This document shows positions 51,961-61,639 of a stretch of 64,000 nucleotides of DNA, one piece after another. The notes under the pieces are model-generated. The model had not been told where the DNA came from. It did not search any database and was given only the letters and a program-made list of their open reading frames with translations. A program made the translations under genes and the position numbers. Source of the stretch: Bacillus alkalicellulosilyticus (GTDB lineage: Bacteria; Bacillota; Bacilli; Bacillales; Bacillaceae_F); assembly GCF_002019795.1 (NCBI RefSeq), contig NZ_KV917381.1, positions 1,981,210-2,045,209 of the forward strand. Reading direction: 5' to 3'. Position 1 is the stretch's first letter; every line of letters starts with the position of its first letter.

Positions 51961-53721
51961 ATGATTAAGGATAAAGTGAAGAAAAAAGGCAAAGAAAAGT
52001 TACCAAAGTTGAAAGGGAATAAAAAAGCATTCTCTACTTTAACGATTAAAGTAAAGCTATTATTAATATTCCTACTTATTTCAGTAATATTCTTAATAGG
52101 AAGTGGGATTACATTATATAATGTTTCTCAGATTAACAAAACAAATGATAAGCTAGAGACTGCTATGGAAATTCGCGCAATCACACTAGAGATTGAAAGT
52201 GATGTTCGCCAACAAGTGAGCTTTATTCGAGCGATTCTACTAGAAGGCAGCAATCCAGAGTATTTTGCAAACATTGAGGCCGCTAATGAAAGTGTTATTG
52301 ATGCTGTCAATCGAGGGTTGGCTATATCGACTGAACCAACAACAAATGAAAGTCTCGAACGAATTTTAGATTTAAACGATAGTTACTTAAAGTCAGCACA
52401 TGAAGTTTATGTAGTCATGGAAGAATCGCAAGAAACCGCGTTGCGTATAGCTGACAGTTTGCTATTCACGCTTGGAATTGCGATGGACCGTATCACCAAT
52501 GAAGTGGTAGTGGCAGAAGAAGAAATTCTTGCTAATGTAAAAGCTGAAGCAGAATTGAATATTGCGCTTGCACGATTTATGATTATCATAACAAGTGTCG
52601 TTGCCATCGTATTGTCGGTTACATTAGGAGTTATTGTCTCTAGTCGTATGTCAAAACCAATTAAGGAGTTGGCTGTAATTGCCGACCGTGTTAGTGATGG
52701 AGATTTGACGGTAACGATTAAAGAGGCAAAATCCAAGGATGAAATTGGAACGTTAACAACTTCATTTAAAACGATGACAGAAAATTTACGTTCGATGATT
52801 GACTCGATTTCAATTAACTCGTCTCAGGTAGCTGCTTCAGCAGAAGAGTTATCAGCAAGTGCAGAACAAACATCAAGAGCTTCTGAAGAAATTTCTTTAG
52901 CTATTGATGAAGTTGCTAAGGGAACAGATGTACAAATGGATGCGGCGAATAAAGGGGTAGAGGCCTTACACCAAGTATCAAAAGGTGTGGAATATATTGC
53001 TGAAAACTCAGCTTCGATTTCAGCTAATGCTGATGTGTCTTACTCTCATGCTGCTGAAGGTGGAGAGCTTGTTAATCAAACTGTTGCTAGTATGACTACC
53101 ATTAATAAAACCGTTCTCCAAATGGATGGTGTGAGTAAAGAATTACTTGAACAATCTAATCAAATTGGAACCATTTTAAAAGTAATTAAAGATATTGCAG
53201 AACAAACCAACTTACTTGCACTAAATGCAGCAATTGAAGCTGCGCGGGCTGGCGAACACGGAAAAGGATTTTCGGTTGTTGCCGACGAAGTCCGTAAATT
53301 AGCAGAACAATCAGGTCACTCTGTTGTTCAAATTAATCAAATCATCGAAAAGATCCAAAACCAAACAAATGAAACGGTAATGATGATGGGTGAAGTGAAA
53401 AAAGAAGTAGATAATGGACTTACAATTTCACAAAATACAGAAGGCAAATTCATTCACATCATTGACTCACTAAAAGGAATTAAAGAACAAATCGAAGGCA
53501 TGACGTCAACGTCTCAAGAAATCGCTGCTCAGTCACAAGAAGCGCAAGCATTAGTTGAAGATATGGCTAACTTAGCGGTACAAGCAGGAGAGAACACGTT
53601 AACGGTAAGTGCAAGTTCAGAAGAAAGTCTAGCTACGATGGAAGAAATTACTTCATCTGCTGAATCCTTATCGAACATGTCTGATGAATTAAGCAAAATT
53701 ATCGAACGCTTTAAGATCTAA
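51961..53721 (+). CDS. Methyl-accepting chemotaxis protein
   Basis: A 586-residue receptor. An N-terminal membrane helix (residues 32-55), an outside helical sensor region (about 55-205) and a second helix (206-228) precede a HAMP ([19 protein letters not shown]). The long coiled-coil signalling domain has the hairpin tip [20 protein letters not shown] followed by [24 protein letters not shown] precedes the ATG. It stands alone, and the ligand is unknown. A charged N-terminal extension of about 25 residues is unusual. Confidence 0.93.
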   Translation: MIKDKVKKKGKEKLPKLKGNKKAFSTLTIKVKLLLIFLLISVIFLIGSGITLYNVSQINKTNDKLETAMEIRAITLEIESDVRQQVSFIRAILLEGSNPEYFANIEAANESVIDAVNRGLAISTEPTTNESLERILDLNDSYLKSAHEVYVVMEESQETALRIADSLLFTLGIAMDRITNEVVVAEEEILANVKAEAELNIALARFMIIITSVVAIVLSVTLGVIVSSRMSKPIKELAVIADRVSDGDLTVTIKEAKSKDEIGTLTTSFKTMTENLRSMIDSISINSSQVAASAEELSASAEQTSRASEEISLAIDEVAKGTDVQMDAANKGVEALHQVSKGVEYIAENSASISANADVSYSHAAEGGELVNQTVASMTTINKTVLQMDGVSKELLEQSNQIGTILKVIKDIAEQTNLLALNAAIEAARAGEHGKGFSVVADEVRKLAEQSGHSVVQINQIIEKIQNQTNETVMMMGEVKKEVDNGLTISQNTEGKFIHIIDSLKGIKEQIEGMTSTSQEIAAQSQEAQALVEDMANLAVQAGENTLTVSASSEESLATMEEITSSAESLSNMSDELSKIIERFKI

Positions 53722-53726
53722 AGTAA

Positions 53727-53762
53727 GAGAGGGTTGGACAAAGTCCACCCCTCTGTTGTTTT
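53727..53762 (+). terminator. Terminator after the chemotaxis receptor
   Basis: GAGGGTTGGAC/GTCCACCCCTC stem (one mismatch) with an AAA loop, then TTGTTTTT. Confidence 0.75.
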
Positions 53763-53782
53763 TAACAATCGTAATAATTATA

Positions 53783-53826
53783 AAAAAGAGTGCCCATAGG
53801 GAATGTTCCCTTTTGGCACTCTTTTG
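53783..53826 (-). terminator. Terminator of the cupin regulator gene
   Basis: AAAAGAGTGCC with GGCACTCTTTT, and inner AGGGAA/TTCCCT, followed on the minus strand by a T run. Confidence 0.8.
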
Positions 53827-53830
53827 TGTA

Positions 53831-54400
53831 TTAGGTGGTATATACTACAACAAATTGTAAGGCGACTTCTGTTGCGGTCGGGTTAAGATAGGTAACAGCA
53901 GATTCACCGCTAAAACGAATGCCTTCATGCTCTTTTAAATGAAAGCTTTCCTCTTCTATTGAAATAATCACTTCTCCGGATAGAACGGTCACATATTGAA
54001 TGACACCTGGCTGATGACTACCGGGTTTATACTCAGAATGCTCTTTCAAATAAGCACGGTGCATGTCAAAACCTTCTTTTGAATTAAACATAGGTTCAAT
54101 TGAACACGTACCATCTGCACTTATGATTGTATTCCCGTGGTCTGCTTTTGCTATGGTGATTTCGTTCTCACCAATTAATAGTGAAGATACAGGAATATTT
54201 AAAGCAGCAGCGACTTTCCAAATGACGGATAAAGAGGGATTGGCTTCACCACGTTCAATGTTTCCCAGTGTTAACTTGCTCACATTCGTCATTTTTGAAA
54301 AGTCATCAAGACTTAGCCTTTTACGGTTCCGAAGTTTTCGTAACCGCTGACCTAATGTAATTTTAAGTTTTATTTCTTCGACTTGTTCGGTCTTTTGCAT
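53831..54400 (-). CDS. XRE-family regulator with C-terminal cupin
   Basis: A 189-residue regulator. The HTH (residues 16-72) has LGQRLRKLRNRKRLSLDDFS and LGNIERGEANPSLSVIWKVA. The cupin follows (residues 110-185) with KPGSHQPGVIQYVTVLSGEV and HLKEHEGIRFSG. ATG 54400 has GAGGGG seven bases upstream; ATG 54415 overlaps that site. It may control the AEC transporter gene next to it on the same strand. Confidence 0.88.
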   Translation of the reverse strand: MQKTEQVEEIKLKITLGQRLRKLRNRKRLSLDDFSKMTNVSKLTLGNIERGEANPSLSVIWKVAAALNIPVSSLLIGENEITIAKADHGNTIISADGTCSIEPMFNSKEGFDMHRAYLKEHSEYKPGSHQPGVIQYVTVLSGEVIISIEEESFHLKEHEGIRFSGESAVTYLNPTATEVALQFVVVYTT

Positions 54401-54583
54401 TCCTTTTCCCCTCATGTCTTTTTAGATTCATATCTATTGTTGCTATATTATAGAAGGATGTAATTTTTGTTAGTTATATTATATATATCGTAACAATAGG
54501 TCGAATTATTAATAGCTTTTAAAACAAAAATATAAAAGTGCCTCAAGAAGGGCTTGTCTTTCTTAAAACACCAGTAACTAGAA

Positions 54584-55519
54584 TTAAAATAGCAAAAGGT
54601 AAAGAAAGCTAATCAGTGGAATGGTAGCTAATGATAGTAGCGTTGAATAGATAGTTGTTAAAACAGCAGTATGTTCGTCACCAAGATATTTTGAAAATAA
54701 TACAGAGGCAAGCATAAACGTTGGCATGGCAACTTGAAGGACAACGATTTCTTGAACTTGCTCATCAATTGGAATATAGAGAATCACCACCATAAAAAGA
54801 ACTGGTAATAAAAGTAACTTCAATAAGAGCGGAATCGATAGAAATGAAATAGGAAGTTTCATTTTTTGTTTTAATAAAGGGGCTAATAACATCCCGATAT
54901 AGAGCATGGCAAGCGGGGCAGCAATGGATGATAAGGTTGCCGCCAGTTGTTTGACCATAACAGGAGGCTGATAGCCAATAACTGCAATCGTCATTCCGAT
55001 GATAATGGCGAACACAGGGGCATTAAGTAGCGCTTTTAACTGGCGTAATTCGAACTTTTTTTCGTTTTGAAGTAAATAGAGGACCAATGTAAAGATAACG
55101 ATATCTAACCCTGCATCAAAAATAGCTGCAAGTAAGCCACCGACTGGACCAAATATAGTGGCACACAAAGGAATTCCTATAAACCCGGTATTGCCTAAAC
55201 CTGATAGTATCGCTATTTTTTTGGCCTTTAAAGACTGAAATTTAAAAATCCGAGCGACCGCCAACGCAAGCAGAATACCAACAACGTTAAAAACAATAGA
55301 TATTATAAATACAGTGACAATCTGATGAAGTAATGCGTTCGTTATGTCTGTCTGGAATACGCCATTTAATATAATAGCTGGCATTGCTAGGTTTATTATC
55401 ACTGTCATTACAAAATGCTTCACTTCAACTGTAATCGATAGCTTAATAGATAAAAGATACCCGAAAAAGATAATAATTCCCATCATGAAAACTGTTGAAA
55501 ATACCATAATTATATCCAT
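54584..55519 (-). CDS. AEC (auxin efflux carrier) family transporter
   Basis: A 311-residue protein with about ten membrane helices. FGYLLSIKLSITVEV, NLAMPAIILNGVF, LGNTGFIGIPLCATIFG, and MPTFMLASVLFSKYLG with GDEHTAVLTTIYSTLLSLAT match the AEC pattern of organic-acid or auxin-type exporters. ATG 55519 follows GAGGTG; ATG 55537 overlaps it. Substrate unknown; the cupin regulator downstream may be its controller. Confidence 0.88.
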   Translation of the reverse strand: MDIIMVFSTVFMMGIIIFFGYLLSIKLSITVEVKHFVMTVIINLAMPAIILNGVFQTDITNALLHQIVTVFIISIVFNVVGILLALAVARIFKFQSLKAKKIAILSGLGNTGFIGIPLCATIFGPVGGLLAAIFDAGLDIVIFTLVLYLLQNEKKFELRQLKALLNAPVFAIIIGMTIAVIGYQPPVMVKQLAATLSSIAAPLAMLYIGMLLAPLLKQKMKLPISFLSIPLLLKLLLLPVLFMVVILYIPIDEQVQEIVVLQVAMPTFMLASVLFSKYLGDEHTAVLTTIYSTLLSLATIPLISFLYLLLF

Positions 55520-55701
55520 ACAAGACACCTCAAGCATTACGGAGTTCCTTTGATGGAGACCCGTTGTTTTACATCGTCAAGAAAGTGTTTATGAATTAAA
55601 AACAACACTCACCCTTTCCAATATGCGACAATACTATATCATTATAATGCATTATAAAAATTTATGAAAATTATTGTCTGCCTAAGGAGAGTTATAGAAT
55701 C

Positions 55702-56292
55702 ATGAGAAGAGCTAATATATTTGAGCAAGTTCCAGTCATTGAGACGGAACGTTTGCGTTTACGTAAATTAGAACTTGGTGATGTAGATGCAATGTACACA
55801 TATATGAGTGACCCGGATACAGCCAAATATGGATTATGGTATCCTCACCAATCAATCAATGAAACCTATGATTTTTTAGTTAACTTGTTAACTCAAAATG
55901 AAAATCAACACATCGTAACTTGGGGAATTATATGGAAACCATCCAATCAGTTTATTGGAACGGTTGATGTTGTCTTTAATCCACCCGCTTTTGTGGATGC
56001 AGAAGTAGGGTATGTCGTGTCTAAAGAGTTTTGGGGGAAAGGAGTTATGACTGAAGCTGTCCATGCTATCCTTTATTTTATTTTTACAAGCATGACAGTG
56101 GAACGAGTCGAAGCTAAATGTTTTCCAGAAAACATTGGTTCGAGAAAGGTGATGGAGAAGTGTGGGATGTCCCATGAAGGAACGTTGCGGAAGAAGATGT
56201 ATGTTAAAGAGCGCTTTTGGAACCTATCGATTTATGCGGTATTAAGGGAAGAATATTTAGCACAATATCTTACAACACAGGAGTTAGGCTAA
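55702..56292 (+). CDS. GNAT acetyltransferase (RimJ/RimL type)
   Basis: A 196-residue N-acetyltransferase. ETERLRLRKLELGDVDAMYTY opens as in RimJ/RimL, EVGYVVSKEFWGKGVMTEAV holds the acetyl-CoA loop (GKGxxTEA), and FPENIGSRKVMEKCGMSHEG closes the fold. AAGGAG precedes the ATG. Substrate unknown. Confidence 0.92.
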   Translation: MRRANIFEQVPVIETERLRLRKLELGDVDAMYTYMSDPDTAKYGLWYPHQSINETYDFLVNLLTQNENQHIVTWGIIWKPSNQFIGTVDVVFNPPAFVDAEVGYVVSKEFWGKGVMTEAVHAILYFIFTSMTVERVEAKCFPENIGSRKVMEKCGMSHEGTLRKKMYVKERFWNLSIYAVLREEYLAQYLTTQELG

Positions 56293-56362
56293 GTCTGTTC
56301 TATAAAATGATTCCAAGTTATAGTATACTTTTTCAGTAGAGATCCTGTAGGAGATGAAATAG

Positions 56363-57205
56363 ATGACTAAACTAGAACAAGTACAACCATTTTTGAAATG
56401 GGCAGGAGGGAAGCGTCAACTGTTACCAGTACTAGCAGAGCTAGCCCCCGCTAAATTCAATAGATATTTCGAACCGTTTGTGGGAGCAGGAGCCATGCTT
56501 TTTCACTTTCAACCGAAAGAAGCGTATATCAATGATATTAATTCAGAGCTCATAAATGTTTATGCAACGATTAGAGACGATGTCGATTTGTTACTCGAAC
56601 AACTAAAACAATTCCACAATGATGAAGAGAGCTACTATGAAATCAGGGCTTTAGATAGAACGGACGCTTTTGTTACATTAAGTAACATCGAGAGAGCTGC
56701 CAGAATTATATACTTAAATAAAACATGTTACAATGGCTTATTTCGTGTGAATTCAAAAGGTCAGTTCAATGTCCCTTTTGGCAAATATAAAAATCCTAAT
56801 ATCGTCAATGCTGAAGTACTTCGGGCGGTCAGTCATTATTTACAGCAAAATCAAGTGACGATTTCGAATACGGATTTTGCGACAATGGTCTTACAGCACG
56901 CGGATAAGGGTGATTTTGTATATTTTGATCCGCCATATGACCCGGTTTCAGCCACTTCCTCCTTTACGAGTTATGCTCTTCAGGGGTTTGGGAGAGAGGA
57001 ACAAATGAGACTTCATCAAGTGTTTACGGAGCTTGCGCAACGTGGTTGTTATGTGATGTTGTCGAACTCTTATACTGACTTTATTTGTGACCTTTATCAG
57101 GATTTTACGATAGAAGGTGTAAAAGCCACGAGAAGTATAAACTCTAAGGGCAATTTACGAGGGAAAATAGACGAAGCTGTGGTGATAAGCTATGACAAAA
57201 AATGA
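56363..57205 (+). CDS. Dam-type adenine DNA methyltransferase
   Basis: A 280-residue alpha-class N6-adenine methyltransferase of the D12/Dam family. FLKWAGGKRQLLP binds AdoMet, FEPFVGAGAM follows, and YFDPPYDPVS is the catalytic motif (DPPY). NKTCYNGLFRVNSKGQFN is typical of the GATC group. AGGAGATG precedes the ATG. It overlaps the next gene by 14 bp and is likely the modification enzyme of a type II restriction system. GATC as the target is inferred from the family. Confidence 0.9.
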   Translation: MTKLEQVQPFLKWAGGKRQLLPVLAELAPAKFNRYFEPFVGAGAMLFHFQPKEAYINDINSELINVYATIRDDVDLLLEQLKQFHNDEESYYEIRALDRTDAFVTLSNIERAARIIYLNKTCYNGLFRVNSKGQFNVPFGKYKNPNIVNAEVLRAVSHYLQQNQVTISNTDFATMVLQHADKGDFVYFDPPYDPVSATSSFTSYALQGFGREEQMRLHQVFTELAQRGCYVMLSNSYTDFICDLYQDFTIEGVKATRSINSKGNLRGKIDEAVVISYDKK

Positions 57206-58469
57206 CCAAGCCTGGTCTGTCTTATTTGAACGTCATCACATTGTTGAAAGAGTGAGGAACGAAGGCTTTTTTCGAATTAGCGCGGATGACATTCGAAAAG
57301 AACGTGAGCCTCGCTTAATGTGTAAGTTTGACCATTCCTCAAATTTACCTAAGCTGTTTAAAGAACATGGGTATTCGATATTACCTTTATCACGTTCAGA
57401 GTATATCATTGGTCCTTTTTCGATATTTGAAAATGTGAGCTATCATGTACAAAAGCCTACTAGGGTGGCTGTACCTTCTTATATTGATACAGTAAATACA
57501 AGTGATCTATATTCCGAAAGTGCAGCGCTTCATGCAGCTTTTGTTAGTGGCATGTTTCATCATGTTTTGGACTTAGCAGAAGATGCCCCTTTATTGCCAA
57601 CGGTATCAGGGAGAATGGGGTCTAAACAATTTGATTATCATGTAGCAATTAAGGATGGGATATTTCCTGTCCAAGTAGAAGGATCGCAAATTGAAATTGA
57701 TGGTGGATATGAAGGGATAAATGATTTTGTTATCGTAGAAGCCAAAAAAGAAGGGGTAACAGATTTTAATATCCGACAATTGTATTACCCATATCGGGTG
57801 TGGAAAAAGCGTACGAAAAAAAACGTCATTCCTGTTTTTTTTACGCATTCTAACGATATTTTTTCCTTTTTTGTTTATCGTTTTAGCGACGATACATTGT
57901 TTAATTCAATTGAACTAGTCAAGCAGCTCGATTTTATGATTGATACCGAGCATATAAGCGTTGATGACTTACTTGAACTTTGTAAAAGAACATCACCTAA
58001 TTTCACAGGTAAGGATGTACCGTTTCCACAAGCTGATAGCTTTGAACGTGTAGTCGACCTTCTTCACTTATTACACGAGAGTACATTAGAAAAGGATGTC
58101 ATTACCGAAAACTATGATTTTACTCCAAGACAATCGGATTATTACACGAACATCGGCCGATTCTTTGATTTAATTGATAAACAAGTTCATCAAGGTTCAA
58201 TTTTTTATTCCTTAACTGAAAAAGGAAAAAACATGATGGGCTTGCCTTATAAAGAAAAGTACCTAGCGTTAGCACAGTGCCTTTTCTCTCACCCTGTCTT
58301 TCAAAAGGTATTTTTAGAATGGATTCTGCAAGAAAGCTTGTCTAAAGACAGAGTCGTTACAATTATGAAACAACATAACCTGGGGATTAGTGCAGAATCA
58401 ACATACTACCGTAGAGCCCAAACGATTTTAAAATGGATGGAATGGCTTAAAAAGTTGACGGAAAGATAA
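57192..58469 (+). CDS. Candidate type II restriction endonuclease
   Basis: A 425-residue protein overlapping the methylase by 14 bp. GGYEGINDFVIVEAKKEG..NIRQLYYPYR has the D-x(n)-E-x-K pattern of PD-(D/E)XK nucleases, with QVEGSQIEIDGG before it. The C-terminus (SAESTYYRRAQTILKWMEWL) looks like a winged helix, and residues 1-110 form a separate domain with PRLMCKFDHSSNLPKLF. Similar large type II enzymes exist, but I cannot name an orthologue. The overlap argues for coupled synthesis with the methylase. Confidence 0.72.
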   Translation: MTKNDQAWSVLFERHHIVERVRNEGFFRISADDIRKEREPRLMCKFDHSSNLPKLFKEHGYSILPLSRSEYIIGPFSIFENVSYHVQKPTRVAVPSYIDTVNTSDLYSESAALHAAFVSGMFHHVLDLAEDAPLLPTVSGRMGSKQFDYHVAIKDGIFPVQVEGSQIEIDGGYEGINDFVIVEAKKEGVTDFNIRQLYYPYRVWKKRTKKNVIPVFFTHSNDIFSFFVYRFSDDTLFNSIELVKQLDFMIDTEHISVDDLLELCKRTSPNFTGKDVPFPQADSFERVVDLLHLLHESTLEKDVITENYDFTPRQSDYYTNIGRFFDLIDKQVHQGSIFYSLTEKGKNMMGLPYKEKYLALAQCLFSHPVFQKVFLEWILQESLSKDRVVTIMKQHNLGISAESTYYRRAQTILKWMEWLKKLTER

Positions 58470-58495
58470 GTAAAGTAACGTGAGCACCGACATAT

Positions 58496-58535
58496 AAAAT
58501 CCCGTTGTGAGAGATTTATTCACAACGGGATTTTT
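58496..58535. terminator. Bidirectional terminator after the restriction gene
   Basis: AAAATCCCGTTGTGA pairs with TCACAACGGGATTTT around a 9-base loop. The CCCGTTGTGA stem is shared with the terminator at 10452. Confidence 0.88.
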
Positions 58536-58556
58536 GATGAGTGAAGCCATTGCTAC

Positions 58557-59465
58557 TTATAATGTGTTCAAGCTATCCGTCAATGTCTTTTTGTCCAATT
58601 GCTCTCCAATCAGAACAAGATTTAAAGGAAAGGATTGTTCAACTTTAGTAAAGTCTGGCATCCCGTATGAATATTGAACCATCGTGATATGGTTGTCTCC
58701 TTTAAAATGGATAAACCCCTTCATTCTAAAAACGGTTTGCGGTAAGGTAGAAACCCATTTTACAAACTCTTCTTTATCGATTTTCGAATGAAATTGATGA
58801 ACAACACTTTTTACATGCAGATGATGATCGATATGTGTTTTTTCACGGTCAATGGATTCTTTGGATTGAATCGAATCAAGAATGTCGAGATCGAATTTAG
58901 CAAAGCTCGTTGTCACGAGTGGAGCTGTTTGATTAAGCTCTTTTATTTGTTGTAGACACTTAGTCAGAGCCGTTGAATCAAGTAAATCAATTTTATTTAC
59001 AATAAGTATATCTCCACTTCTAATTTGCTCTTTGGCTAATTTTTTCACGCGAATGCTCATGCCTTGTTGATGAAAGAAGCGGTTCGCATCAACGATCGTT
59101 ATGATTCCTTTGACTTCTGCGAATTCTACTACGGCAGGGGTCATACAGCCGTCTAATACTTCTAGAGGGTGTGCAGCTCCAGTTGTTTCTACGAAAATCG
59201 TATCTAACTCATTGTTTTTACAAAGATCCAAAAGTTGAGGTTCAATTTGACTTTGAATGGAACAACAAATGCAACCATTTAACAGTTCGCGAAAGGGTAC
59301 GTGAGCGGGGATCGATGTACTGTCGACTGAAAACGCACCAGCTTCATTCATTAATACTGCTACACGTTCATTCTTTTTATATGAGTTTAAAAGTAACGTT
59401 TGTAATAATGTTGTTTTCCCGCTACCTAGAAAACCTGCAATGATATATATATCAATCTTTTTCAT
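58557..59465 (-). CDS. CobW/COG0523-family GTP-binding metallochaperone
   Basis: A 302-residue G3E-family GTPase. GFLGSGKTTLL is the P-loop, NGCICCSI carries the CxCC metal site, VETTGAAHP and NKIDLLD are the guanine motifs. A C-terminal CobW domain (MKGFIHFKGD) is short. ATG 59465 has GGAGAG four bases upstream; an in-frame TTG lies 12 bases earlier. It is likely involved in zinc, cobalt or iron handling; no Zur box was noticed upstream. Confidence 0.88.
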   Translation of the reverse strand: MKKIDIYIIAGFLGSGKTTLLQTLLLNSYKKNERVAVLMNEAGAFSVDSTSIPAHVPFRELLNGCICCSIQSQIEPQLLDLCKNNELDTIFVETTGAAHPLEVLDGCMTPAVVEFAEVKGIITIVDANRFFHQQGMSIRVKKLAKEQIRSGDILIVNKIDLLDSTALTKCLQQIKELNQTAPLVTTSFAKFDLDILDSIQSKESIDREKTHIDHHLHVKSVVHQFHSKIDKEEFVKWVSTLPQTVFRMKGFIHFKGDNHITMVQYSYGMPDFTKVEQSFPLNLVLIGEQLDKKTLTDSLNTL

Positions 59466-59594
59466 AGTTCTCTCCAAATCTTAATGGTTTCGATTTATTA
59501 ATCATATCACTACACTAGAAGAATGAAAAACATAAACATTTGATGTTTTTTTAATGAAATTGGTATAATAAGAAAAAAATTTGGAGTGGCTTGC

Positions 59595-60176
59595 ATGAAA
59601 GTAATTCTTATACGACACGGAAAGTCTGAAAAAAGCGGGGGAGGTCAAGTGGATATTCCCCTTTCAGATCTAGGGGCTGCACAAGCGGATAAAGTAGGTC
59701 AGTTTCTTCATGAGCAAATCGATATCGATATCATTTATTCAAGTCCATTAAAAAGGGCACTTCACACAGCGGAAACGATAGCTAATACATATGACATTCC
59801 AGTACAAATTGACCCTTTACTAATGGAACGAACAGACGGTATATTTGATGGCTATAATGAAAAAGAAAGAGAAGAAAAGTATCCTGCCGAATGGTTATAT
59901 TTTTCTGAACATCCATTGGAAGCAGCACCTAATGGAGAATCGTTGCATCACCTTGAAAAACGAGTAGATGACGTGGTAGCCAGGATTGTTAACAATCAAG
60001 ATTCTCGTACAGTAGCCATTGTTAGTCATGGGGAATGGTTAAATGTTTTTTTACATAAAGTCCTTAACATTCCTTGGTATATGTACCCTGTATTTAAATT
60101 AAAGCCGGCCAGTGCTACTATGCTTTCTTTTAAAAAGTCTGGAAAAACAGTGGTTCACTATATCAATCGAATCTGA
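59595..60176 (+). CDS. Histidine phosphatase family protein
   Basis: A 193-residue phosphoglycerate-mutase-like protein. LIRHGKSEKS has the catalytic His in RHG, SSPLKRALHTAETIA the second Arg, and AIVSHGEWLNVFL the second His. ATG 59595 is preceded by GGAGTGG. Substrate (phosphosugar or other) unknown. Confidence 0.9.
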   Translation: MKVILIRHGKSEKSGGGQVDIPLSDLGAAQADKVGQFLHEQIDIDIIYSSPLKRALHTAETIANTYDIPVQIDPLLMERTDGIFDGYNEKEREEKYPAEWLYFSEHPLEAAPNGESLHHLEKRVDDVVARIVNNQDSRTVAIVSHGEWLNVFLHKVLNIPWYMYPVFKLKPASATMLSFKKSGKTVVHYINRI

Positions 60177-60181
60177 TTCAA

Positions 60182-60508
60182 TTAAATAATGCCATAAGCC
60201 AGAGATAACCATCCTAAATGATATAAAAAAATACAGAAATATAGTCCTATTGCACCCATAAAGAGGACATTAATTTTTTTATTCTTAAAAATATAAGGGA
60301 TGAGCAGTAACAGCAAACAAGGTAATGCTACTTTAATCGCATAAAACAAGATAATGCTTTGGTGATAGACATAATCCATTAATGGATTTGCCTCTGTCAC
60401 TCCAAAATACTTTATTCCAATATCGGTAAATGTTGCATCGGCAACAGATAATAATAATAACAAAAATGCTAAAACAATAGTTGGACGAATTCCGAGTGTT
60501 GACATCAT
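60182..60508 (-). CDS. DUF5658-like membrane protein
   Basis: A 108-residue protein with three membrane helices. LSVADATFTDIGIKYFG and TEANPLMDYV match DUF5658 (ADxxxT and EANPxM). Starts MMSTLG behind AGGAGGAG. Function unknown. It converges with the phosphatase gene. Confidence 0.85.
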   Translation of the reverse strand: MMSTLGIRPTIVLAFLLLLLSVADATFTDIGIKYFGVTEANPLMDYVYHQSIILFYAIKVALPCLLLLLIPYIFKNKKINVLFMGAIGLYFCIFLYHLGWLSLAYGII

Positions 60509-61014
60509 AAATCTCCTCCTAACCCTATCTCAGTATCGGACAAAAGTTTGATACCTAAACATAGAATTATCGATAGTGTACATGTGATAGAAGAGAGAGT
60601 AATGTTTCATTAGTAGGAAAAAAATGGGTTAATTATATTGAACAAAACGAATATTAGCCAAAAGTCTGATACTTTATCTATGGTATATCTATGGTTTACA
60701 CGTACGAATGATGATAAATTCGACAGTAACATATTAAAAGAGTTTGGAATCGACAAAATGAGGAATGGAGGGAGATAAAGATTGTGAATATATTGTCATT
60801 GGCAAAAAGTATAGTGTGAATAGAGCTATTTAAAATAAGATAAAATAGTCTGTAATTTTCCTTGTCTGAATGATTCGAACTAATCTGAAATTGGTAAAAC
60901 AAGGTATAAAGACATTAGTTTAGGCGTATTATTAAAAGTAATTATAGGGATATATCCTCGGTATGAGAGGATAAGTTTAGGGGAGATGTGATTATAGTAC
61001 TATTAGTGAGGAAT
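60509..61014. other. Long AT-rich intergenic stretch
   Basis: About 500 bases with no supported gene. Short frames on both strands lack ribosome sites and family motifs. ACCAAGTTTGATACC-like and AAAGTCTGATACTTT motifs occur at about 60545 and 60660. It may be decayed sequence. Confidence 0.5.
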
Positions 61015-61100
61015 TTGACTTTTTTTCATTAAATTCAATATAATGAACACAATTATTATAAATATCATGACTTGAAAATATAGACTGACCCTTGTATAAT
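61015..61100 (+). promoter_or_regulatory. Tandem sigma-A promoters for the cold-shock gene
   Basis: P1: TTGACT (61015-61020), 18 bases, TATAAT (61039-61044). P2: TTGAAA (61072-61077), 17 bases, TATAAT (61095-61100). From P2 the leader before the ATG at 61316 is about 210 bases, as is usual for cold-shock mRNAs that fold differently at low temperature. Confidence 0.6.
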
Positions 61101-61315
61101 AAATAATTGGAAGTACCCATTTTATACATATTTTTCTTTGAATGGTATTTTAATTTTTGTAACTGGAACGAGATAATACATGTAAGATTTTGAATTCACG
61201 TCTTATAAAGATTATCTACGCGTACCTTTGTTGATGGTCTTTATAATATGTGAATTTTTATTTTTGTATAGAAATAGGATTGCATATTAATATTTATTTT
61301 TGGAGGTCATAAGTG

Positions 61316-61519
61316 ATGAAAGCAACTGGTTCAGTAAAATGGTTTAACGCAGAAAAAGGATTTGGATTTATTGAAGTAGAAGAAGGAAACGATGTATTCG
61401 TTCACTTCAGTGCTATTACTGGCGAAGGATTCAAAACATTAGAGGAAGGCCAACAAGTGGAATTCGAAATCGTTGAAGGAAACCGTGGTCCTCAAGCTGA
61501 AAACGTAGTAAAACTATAA
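61316..61519 (+). CDS. csp: Cold-shock protein (CspA/CspB family)
   Basis: A 67-residue OB-fold RNA chaperone. [14 protein letters not shown] (RNP1 KGFGFI) and [10 protein letters not shown] (RNP2 VFVHF) are intact. GGAGGT is eight bases upstream of the ATG; GTG 61313 is directly before it. It binds single-stranded RNA during cold adaptation and general growth. It has a long leader and its own terminator. Confidence 0.97.
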   Translation: MKATGSVKWFNAEKGFGFIEVEEGNDVFVHFSAITGEGFKTLEEGQQVEFEIVEGNRGPQAENVVKL

Positions 61520-61537
61520 TTTTTTATACAGTTTTCA

Positions 61538-61567
61538 AAAAAGCTGCTCTCGGGCAGCTTTTTTTCT
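61538..61567 (+). terminator. Terminator after the cold-shock gene
   Basis: AAGCTGC pairs with GCAGCTT around a TCTCGG loop, followed by a TTTTTTT tract. Confidence 0.9.
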
Positions 61568-61639
61568 TTTACAATAGAATGATAGGAGAAGATCTCATTG
61601 ATTGTAGTTTTTTAATAGTGAAGGGGAGGGATATGACTT

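Noticed and set aside
60680-60785. Short plus-strand frame starting MVYLWFTRTNDDK in the gap before csp
   Set aside because: 34 codons, no ribosome site and no family resemblance; chance is the simpler reading.
60696-60902. 68-codon minus-strand frame in the same gap
   Set aside because: Low complexity (His/Ser/Ile-rich), no ribosome site and no start context.
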